DNA from: Actinoplanes sp. L3-i22 | GTDB lineage: Bacteria; Actinomycetota; Actinomycetes; Mycobacteriales; Micromonosporaceae | Direction: 5' to 3' | Assembly: GCF_019704555.1 (NCBI RefSeq) | Contig: NZ_AP024745.1 | Span: 4,038,501 to 4,102,500, forward strand | Length of the DNA stretch: 64,000 nt | Shown here: positions 58,323-64,000 of the stretch, one piece after another | How the letters are laid out: the number at the start of each line of letters is the position of its first letter | How positions within the stretch are numbered: the stretch's first letter is position 1 | The notes under the pieces: model-generated | The model's database searches: none | Seen by the model: only the letters and a program-made list of their open reading frames with translations | What the model was told of the DNA's origin: nothing | Translations under genes and position numbers: made by a program

Positions 58323-59672
58323 TCATGCGCCGGGCCGCGGGTAGAGCAGGTAGGGCCGCCGCCGCTGCTCGAAGGCGGCGAGCTCCGCGGACCACGCTCC
58401 GACGACCTCGGCGGCCGAGGCGCCGGCGTCGACCATTGTGCGGAGCCGGGCCGAGCCGGTGAGCAGGTCGATCCAGTAGCGGGCACCGTCCAGCCGCCAG
58501 GCGAAGGACGTTTCCTTCCGGGCCTCGACCAGCATCGACACCGCGGTGCTGATCGGGTCGTAGCGGCTCTGGTCGGAAACTTTCACCTCGATCCCGGCAC
58601 ACGGCCGGCCGGCGAACTTGTTGAACGTCGGCGTGAAGTACGCCTCGCGGAACTGCGCACCCGGCAGCTTCAGCGCCGCCATCCGGTCGCACCAGTGGTA
58701 GTCGAGGCCCGGTCCGCCGATCAGCTCGAACGGGCGGGTGGTGCCGCGCCCCTCGGACAGCGACGACACACCCTCGAACAGGCCGGTGCCGGGATAGACG
58801 ACCGCGGTGTCCGGGGTGGGCATGTTCGGGCTCGGCAGCACCCAGGGAAGGTCGGTGTCGCCGGCGAACAGGTGCCCGTGCCATCCGCTGCAGGAAATTA
58901 CCTTCAGGTCGGCCTTGCGTCCCGCGTCGGTGGGTAGGAATTCTCCGTTGTAGAAGCGCGCCAGTTCGCCGACCGTCATACCGTGCTGCTGGACGATCTT
59001 CAGGCGGCCCACGCCGGAGGTGTAGCCGTCGGTCATCATCGGTCCGTACGCGCGCCCGCCGATCGGGTTCGGCCGGTCCAGGACCAGGTAGCGCAGGCCG
59101 AGCCGGGCGGCCGCGGCCATCGAGTCGTAGAGCGTGTAGATGTAGGTGTAGAACCGGGCGCCGACGTCCTGAATGTCGAACACGACGGTCTGCACGCCGG
59201 CAGCGGTGAAGATTTGCTTCCACCTGTCCTGGGTCGCGCCGTAGGCGTCGTAGACGGTCAGCCCGGTGCGCGCGTCGATGCCGGTGCCCTCGCTGCCGCC
59301 GGCCTGCGCGGAACCACGGAAGCCGTGCTCGGGGCCGAAGACGCCACCGATGGTGACCCCGGCGGCGTGCATCCGGTCGACCAGGTGCCGGTACTCCCGG
59401 TCCACCCCGGTCGGGTTGGAGACCACGCCGATGCGCTCACCCTTGATCGCGTCCCAGCCGCTGGCGGCGAGCTTGTCCATCCCGGTCCGGATCGGGATGC
59501 GGGGGAGCAGGCCGGGCTTTCCGGCTGCGGGTACGGCACCGGCTGCCCCGGCGGCCGGTCCTCGGGCACCGCCGGCCACGTCCGCTGCGCGCGACGCGGG
59601 CGAGCTCAGCCCGGCGCCGGTCATCCCGGCCGCGCCGGCCACACCCGCTGCGAGCAGAGCGCGCCGGTTCAT
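58323..59672 (-). CDS. namZ: Secreted exo-beta-N-acetylmuramidase NamZ (DUF1343, GH171)
   Basis: A 449-residue exported protein with a signal peptide (RRALLAAGVAGAAGMTGAG, possibly Tat-type). The DUF1343 body shows GVVSNPTGVDREYRHLVDRM, FGPEHGFRG, VFDIQDVGARFYTYIYTL, VLDRPNPIGG and SLSEGRGTTRPFELIG, all characteristic. The B. subtilis homologue NamZ (YbbC) removes terminal MurNAc from peptidoglycan fragments. Its ATG overlaps the nagZ stop (ATGA), so GlcNAc- and MurNAc-releasing exo-enzymes are made together, as in Bacillus. Confidence 0.92.
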   Translation of the reverse strand: MNRRALLAAGVAGAAGMTGAGLSSPASRAADVAGGARGPAAGAAGAVPAAGKPGLLPRIPIRTGMDKLAASGWDAIKGERIGVVSNPTGVDREYRHLVDRMHAAGVTIGGVFGPEHGFRGSAQAGGSEGTGIDARTGLTVYDAYGATQDRWKQIFTAAGVQTVVFDIQDVGARFYTYIYTLYDSMAAAARLGLRYLVLDRPNPIGGRAYGPMMTDGYTSGVGRLKIVQQHGMTVGELARFYNGEFLPTDAGRKADLKVISCSGWHGHLFAGDTDLPWVLPSPNMPTPDTAVVYPGTGLFEGVSSLSEGRGTTRPFELIGGPGLDYHWCDRMAALKLPGAQFREAYFTPTFNKFAGRPCAGIEVKVSDQSRYDPISTAVSMLVEARKETSFAWRLDGARYWIDLLTGSARLRTMVDAGASAAEVVGAWSAELAAFEQRRRPYLLYPRPGA

Positions 59673-61405
59673 GGGACCCGCCAGGTGAGACCGTAGCCGT
59701 ACGGGTAGTGGCCGGGAATTTCCACCGGAAGCTTGCCGCGCGGTGGTACGGCGCCCAGCAGCACCTTGGCCAGCGACTTCATGGACACTTCCGTGTAGCT
59801 GTAGGTGGCCAGATAGGTGGTGACCCCGGGAAGGCTCGCGAGGTCGTACGGATCGCGAACCGCCACCACTACCACCGGTCTACCCGTTGCGATCAGTGCT
59901 TTCACGAGAGCTTGCTGCCGGCCACCCGGATCGGTGACAGTGGTGTCCCACGCTTTGCTGGTCAGCACCACGGTGAGGTCGACTGCCGAGGCCGCGGTCA
60001 CCGCCTCGGCGATCTTCTTGTCGTCCGGCAGATTGGTGATCAGCGAGGTGGCGCCGAGCTCCCTGGCCAGCACCGGAACCGTGTTGTAGGCGCTGGAGTT
60101 CCAGCCGGTGACGAAAATCTTCTTTCCCGCCGCGGCGTAGGGCAGCAGACCGGTGTCGTTGCGGATCGCGGTGACGGTGCGGTCGGTGACCGACTGGGCC
60201 ACTCGCAGGTGCTCGGCCGATCCGACGGAAAGCTCCGCCGCCGCCGGATCCACCGGGGTCCAGCTCAGCAGTCCGCGCTTCTGCTTGAGCGCGAGAACGC
60301 GCCGGACCGACTCGTCGATGCGCGCCTCGGTGAGCTCGCCGGAGGCGACCGCGCCGAGCACCGCGTCGAACGCGACCTGCGGATCCGGCGGCATCAGCAG
60401 CATGTCGACCCCGGCCTTGAGCGCCAGCACCGGCACCCGGTCGTCGCCGTATTTCTGCCGAACCCCCGCCATTTCGAGGGAATCGCTGACGATCACCCCG
60501 CGGTAGCCGAGCTCGCCGCGCAACAGTCCAGTGATGATCGGCTTGGACAGGGTGGCCGGGTCGCCGGCCGGATCGAGCGCCGGCACCACGATGTGCGCGC
60601 TCATGATGGCGTCGACCCCGGCCGCGATCGCGGCCTTGAACGGGGGTGCGTCGATGCGCTGCCACTGCTCGCGGGTGTGCGTGATGACCGGCAGACCGGT
60701 GTGACTGTCCGTGGCGGTGTCGCCGTGGCCGGGGAAGTGCTTGGCGGCGGCCGACGTGTTGGCGCCGAGCTGGAAGCCGAGCACCTGACTGGCCGTCAGC
60801 GAGGCGACCAGACCGGGGTCGCTGCCGAACGAGCGCACTCCGATGACTGGATTCGCCGGGTTCACATTGACGTCGGCGTCCGGCGCCCAGGCCTGGGTGA
60901 TGCCGACCGCGCGCAGTTCGGCGCCGGTGACCTGCCCGGTGCGGTAGGCATCGGCCGGGTTGCGCCCGGCGCCGAGCGCCATGCCGCCGGGGAACTGGGT
61001 GGCCGGCGCCGGCATCCGGGAGACCACGCCGTGTTCCTGGTCGGTGGAGATTTCCAACGGGACGCCGGTGGCGGCGGTGGCGGCGGCCTGAAGCCCGTTG
61101 CTGAGCGCCGCGATCTGCCGCGGGTTCTGCAGGCTGTTCGTCCAGGTGAAGTAGATGACGCCGCCGAGGTGGTACTTCGCGACGACCTCGGCCGGGGTGT
61201 CGACGCCGTACAGCCGGCGGTTGTCGGCCGAAGCCGTGGTCGCGTCGCTGCCGTAGACGTAGCCGGTGAACAACTGGCCGACCTTCTCCGGCAGCGTCAT
61301 CCGCCGCAGGATCTTGTCGACCGGCGATGCGGCGGCGGCCGGCGCGGCGAACAGGGTGCCACCCAGCGCGGCGAGAGCGAGAAGAGCGACGGAACGCGTT
61401 CGCAT
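59669..61405 (-). CDS. nagZ: Secreted GH3 beta-N-acetylglucosaminidase NagZ-type
   Basis: A 578-residue exported GH3 enzyme. The signal peptide (SVALLALAALGGTLFAAPAAAA) precedes a TIM barrel with the NagZ signature KHFPGHGDTATDSH (the His/Asp acid-base dyad) and the nucleophile Asp in GVIVSDSLEM. A C-terminal alpha/beta sandwich domain (about 400-578) as in B. subtilis NagZ follows. It removes GlcNAc from GlcNAc-MurNAc fragments. ATG 61403-61405 begins the signal peptide. It is divergent from the serine hydrolase gene and coupled to namZ. Confidence 0.93.
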   Translation of the reverse strand: MRTRSVALLALAALGGTLFAAPAAAASPVDKILRRMTLPEKVGQLFTGYVYGSDATTASADNRRLYGVDTPAEVVAKYHLGGVIYFTWTNSLQNPRQIAALSNGLQAAATAATGVPLEISTDQEHGVVSRMPAPATQFPGGMALGAGRNPADAYRTGQVTGAELRAVGITQAWAPDADVNVNPANPVIGVRSFGSDPGLVASLTASQVLGFQLGANTSAAAKHFPGHGDTATDSHTGLPVITHTREQWQRIDAPPFKAAIAAGVDAIMSAHIVVPALDPAGDPATLSKPIITGLLRGELGYRGVIVSDSLEMAGVRQKYGDDRVPVLALKAGVDMLLMPPDPQVAFDAVLGAVASGELTEARIDESVRRVLALKQKRGLLSWTPVDPAAAELSVGSAEHLRVAQSVTDRTVTAIRNDTGLLPYAAAGKKIFVTGWNSSAYNTVPVLARELGATSLITNLPDDKKIAEAVTAASAVDLTVVLTSKAWDTTVTDPGGRQQALVKALIATGRPVVVVAVRDPYDLASLPGVTTYLATYSYTEVSMKSLAKVLLGAVPPRGKLPVEIPGHYPYGYGLTWRVP

Positions 61406-61466
61406 GGTGCCCGAAGGTAGCCGGGTCGCCGAGTCATGGCAATAACCTTCGCTCCCCTTGCGAGTC

Positions 61467-61484
61467 GCGAAGGAAACATTCATC
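61467..61484. promoter_or_regulatory. Candidate MurR-like operator 2
   Basis: GCGAAGGAAACATTCATC matches the reverse strand of the site at 56795-56812 in 14 of 18 positions. It lies in the divergent region between nagZ and the serine hydrolase gene, which suggests a shared regulator for the recycling genes. Confidence 0.45.
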
Positions 61485-61514
61485 CTCTACCAATCGACGT
61501 ATGGAGAGGCGTTG

Positions 61515-63380
61515 ATGATCAGTCTGCTGTTTTACGTGGTCGCGGGCCTGGCTGTCCTGCCGGTGGCCGTTCCGGGGCGCGCCGGGTCACCGACACCGGA
61601 CCCTGGGATCGGTGATCTGTCAGCGGGCGTTTCGCGCTTCGAGGCCTTTCCCGTGGTCACGCCGACCGACATCGTGTTCCGACAGGACGTGCTGCGCCCG
61701 GGCACCGCGCGCCAGGCCGGCCTGGTCCCGAAAGATATTTCCGCCCTGCCCGGCATCGCCGCGTCCTACCTGCGGCCCACGCCGGATCATCCCGGACATC
61801 CGGCGTACGCCGGTGCCACCGTGCTGGCCGCACACCACGGGATCGTGGTGTCGCGGTTCGCGGTCGGCGACGCGGTCCGCTACACCGCCGGCGCCACCGG
61901 AATCGTCGAGCTGCCCCCGGAGCAGCGCATTCCGGCCCGCACCGACACCCTGTGGGATCTCGCCTCGATCTCGAAGCTGTTCACCACGATCGTGGTGCTG
62001 CAGCAGGTCGAGGCCGGCCGGGTCGCTCTGGACGCGCCGGTCGCCACCTACGTGCCGGAGTTCGCCGCGGGCGGCAAGGCTTCGGTGACGGTCCGGAACC
62101 TGCTCACCCACACCTCCGGGCTGCCGGCGTTCCTGCCGCTGTACTCCACCTATCCGACCCCGCAGCAGCGGCTCGCGGCGGCCCTGAGCACGCCGGTCGT
62201 CGCCGGGAGCACACCGGGCGGGCAGTACGTCTACTCCGACATCGGGCTGATCGCGCTCGGCGTGCTGATCCAGCGGGTCACCGGAAAGCCGCTCGCCGAC
62301 GCCGTGCGCGACGCGGTGACCGGCCCGCTCGGCATGCGCGACACCGGCTACAACCCGGCGCCGTCACTGCGCAGCCGGACCGCCGCGACCGAGTACGAAC
62401 CGTACGTGAACCGGGGGATGGTCTGGGGCTCGGTGCACGACGAGAACTCCTGGGCCCTGGGCGGCGCCGCCGGGCACGCGGGCGTCTTCTCCACCGCGGA
62501 TGACCTGGCGATTCTCTGCCAGACGCTGCTCAACGGGGGCAGGTACCGCCACCACCGGATCCTGTCCGAAGACATGGTTCGCCAGGCGCTGGTCAACTAC
62601 AACGCGGAGCTGCTGCCGGCGTTCCCGGACAGCGCCCGCGGACTCGGCTTCGAGCTGGCCAGGTACCGGTACATGGACGCGATGACCTCACCGGTCACCT
62701 TCGGGCACACCGGCTTCACCGGTACGTCGGTTGTGATCGACCCACTGGGCCAGTCGTTCCTGATCCTGCTCAGCAACCGGGTCCACCCGGATCGCGCCTG
62801 GGGCACCAACGACGTCGCTCGCAACGCTCTGGCCCGGACATTCGCGGCCGCCCACCCCATCGGCATCCCGCCGGGCAGCGGAGAAGTGTGGCGCACCGAG
62901 CTGCGCGACAGCGCCGTGATGAGCCTGATCGCCCCGCTGGCTCGCCCGGTCGGCGAGAAGGCGAAAGGTTCCTTCCGCATCTGGTACGACACCGAGCCGC
63001 TGCACGACACGCTGCGCCTGGAGTCCTCCTCGGACGGCCAGACCTGGATCCCGGTGCCGATGACACTGCGCCCTGCCAAGGACACGTCCTCGAACGAGGC
63101 GCCGGGCGGCGCCGGGCCGGACCGCGGCGATCCGGGCGCGTATGTCGTGCAAGCGGGCGACGGCGTGCTCACCGGATTCGGTGGGCGTCGGTGGTGGTCG
63201 GCCGGTGTGAACCTGCCGACCGGTACGACGCGGCTGCGCTTCACCTATCGGACCGACGGCGCCGCGCAGGGGCGGGGTGTCCTGCTCGGCCGCCTGCGGG
63301 TGGCCGACGCCGGCGGGACTCTCGTCGACGGCAGCACGGCCTTGGCCACCGACGGCTGGAATCCCTACGAGAACACATAA
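61515..63380 (+). CDS. Secreted beta-lactamase-fold hydrolase, AmiE/YbbE-like
   Basis: A 621-residue exported serine hydrolase. The class C/PBP4*-like domain has the SxxK motif in LASISKLFTTIVVLQQ, the Tyr motif YSDIGLIALGVLIQ and the third motif HTGFTGTSVVIDP. An extra C-terminal beta region of about 150 residues (from FRIWYDTEPLHDTLRLESS) follows, which is unlike the short B. subtilis AmiE. In Bacillus the equivalent gene lies in the same cluster and encodes an N-acetylmuramyl-L-alanine amidase. ATG 61515 has GGAGAGG 5 bases before it. It is followed 14 bases later by the importer gene. Confidence 0.88.
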   Translation: MISLLFYVVAGLAVLPVAVPGRAGSPTPDPGIGDLSAGVSRFEAFPVVTPTDIVFRQDVLRPGTARQAGLVPKDISALPGIAASYLRPTPDHPGHPAYAGATVLAAHHGIVVSRFAVGDAVRYTAGATGIVELPPEQRIPARTDTLWDLASISKLFTTIVVLQQVEAGRVALDAPVATYVPEFAAGGKASVTVRNLLTHTSGLPAFLPLYSTYPTPQQRLAAALSTPVVAGSTPGGQYVYSDIGLIALGVLIQRVTGKPLADAVRDAVTGPLGMRDTGYNPAPSLRSRTAATEYEPYVNRGMVWGSVHDENSWALGGAAGHAGVFSTADDLAILCQTLLNGGRYRHHRILSEDMVRQALVNYNAELLPAFPDSARGLGFELARYRYMDAMTSPVTFGHTGFTGTSVVIDPLGQSFLILLSNRVHPDRAWGTNDVARNALARTFAAAHPIGIPPGSGEVWRTELRDSAVMSLIAPLARPVGEKAKGSFRIWYDTEPLHDTLRLESSSDGQTWIPVPMTLRPAKDTSSNEAPGGAGPDRGDPGAYVVQAGDGVLTGFGGRRWWSAGVNLPTGTTRLRFTYRTDGAAQGRGVLLGRLRVADAGGTLVDGSTALATDGWNPYENT

Positions 63381-63394
63381 AACGGGAGCGGATC

Positions 63395-64000
63395 ATGCAT
63401 AGATTGAGCCGGCGCGGATTACTCCAAGGCGCGGCGGGCGTCGCCGCCACGGGGGCGCTCGGCGGCTGCGCCATGGGTGGTGACGACGCCAAGGGCGACA
63501 GTGCCAAGGGCGCGACCAGCGCGAACAATCCGCTCGGCGTCAAGGAGGACGCGCCGCTCGAGGTGGTCATCTTCAACGGTGGCTTCGGCGAGGAGTACGC
63601 CAAGGCCCACGAGGCGCTGTACCAGCAGCGCTACCCGAAGGCCGAGATCAAGCACTCGGCGACCCAGCAGATCGCCGAGACCCTGCAGCCCCGGTTCGTC
63701 GCCGGCGACCCGCCGGACGTGATCGACAACTCGGGCGGCAGCCAGATCGACTTCAACGGCCTGGTCTCCCAGGGCGCGCTGACCGACCTCGGTGAGCTGC
63801 TCGACGCGCCCAGCCTCGACGACCCGAACAAGAAGGTCCGCGACACGCTGCTGCCGGGAATCGTCGACGTAGGCACGTACGACGGAAAGTTTCTGACCTT
63901 GAACTACGCCTACTCGGCGTACGGCATCTGGTACTCGAAGAAACTTTTCGACGCGAAGGGCTGGCAGTACCCGAAGACCTGGGACGAGATGATCGCCCTC
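63395..64000 (+). CDS. ngcE: NgcE-like ABC amino-sugar-binding lipoprotein (truncated by window)
   Basis: The first 202 residues of a solute-binding lipoprotein. The Tat/lipo signal (RRGLLQGAAGVAATGALGGC) is followed by NPLGVKEDAPLEVVIFNGGFGEEYAKAHEALY, a start highly characteristic of NgcE, the GlcNAc/chitobiose-binding protein of Streptomyces, then PPDVIDNSGGSQIDF and YAYSAYGIWYSKKLFDAKGW. Permease genes should follow to the right. Placed with murQ, namZ, nagZ and a MurK-like kinase, its ligand may be MurNAc or GlcNAc-MurNAc rather than chitobiose. It contains two GAAA-TTTC family palindromes at 63885-63893 and about 63942. Confidence 0.88.
   Translation, partial: MHRLSRRGLLQGAAGVAATGALGGCAMGGDDAKGDSAKGATSANNPLGVKEDAPLEVVIFNGGFGEEYAKAHEALYQQRYPKAEIKHSATQQIAETLQPRFVAGDPPDVIDNSGGSQIDFNGLVSQGALTDLGELLDAPSLDDPNKKVRDTLLPGIVDVGTYDGKFLTLNYAYSAYGIWYSKKLFDAKGWQYPKTWDEMIAL

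Overview
The window is about 64 kb of very G+C-rich DNA (roughly 70%, by eye) with dense genes, GTG and TTG starts, ATGA/GTGA stop-start overlaps and many secreted enzymes. The gene content suggests a filamentous soil actinomycete, most likely Micromonosporaceae (Actinoplanes-like). Supporting signs are a chemoreceptor gene behind a motility-sigma-like promoter, DUF574 methyltransferases, CBM2 cellulose-binding domains, and sugar ABC importers without a local ATPase gene. I see no tRNA, rRNA, insertion sequence, prophage or CRISPR array.

Layout. 0-2.4 kb: a leftward three-gene operon of unknown function with a HEFGH metalloprotease-like motif. 2.5-18.6 kb: a mixed accessory stretch holding LysR/phosphatase-like/NAD-binding genes, a cutinase, a GH54 arabinofuranosidase, a TetR-SDR pair with twin operators, a secreted unknown, a DUF574 methyltransferase, a two-component system whose kinase carries a repeat expansion in the ATP lid, a pectinacetylesterase-like lipoprotein and a DUF6055 metalloprotease with CBM32.

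18.6-38.7 kb: a plant-glycan (arabinoglycan) utilisation locus. It has a LacI regulator, a divergent sugar-binding lipoprotein with two permeases, cytoplasmic GH127, secreted GH127 with an inserted LamG module, a giant multidomain (alpha/alpha)6 glycosidase, GH43 with carbohydrate-binding modules, and a DUF916/WxL-like surface pair. 39-52.8 kb: chemoreceptor, PucR regulator and EthA-type Baeyer-Villiger monooxygenase, a split copper amine oxidase with a DUF305 lipoprotein, a MocR regulator, a CGNR regulator divergent from a DinB-PatB pair, and a CebR-type palindrome in front of a secreted arabinofuranosidase-like enzyme with CBM2.

53.2-64 kb: an alpha/beta hydrolase, a scabin/pierisin-like secreted ADP-ribosyltransferase, then a muropeptide-sugar recycling cluster: murQ, RpiR-family regulator, BadF-type amino-sugar kinase, namZ (DUF1343), nagZ (GH3), an AmiE-like serine hydrolase and an NgcE-like ABC binding protein that runs off the window. 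This matches the gene set of the Bacillus subtilis murQ-murR-murP-amiE-nagZ-namZ cluster, with the PTS transporter apparently replaced by ABC uptake plus a kinase.

The most unusual signal is not a gene. A short A+T-rich palindrome, GAAA-N-TTTC (often followed by CCTTC or CCGCC), recurs at least 13 times exactly and many more times as spacer variants. Most copies lie inside coding regions, in all three reading frames, and nearly all lie to the right of about 21 kb. One convergent intergenic region (48.3-48.5 kb) holds four copies in an array. This looks like selection at DNA level, perhaps for a nucleoid or regulatory protein.
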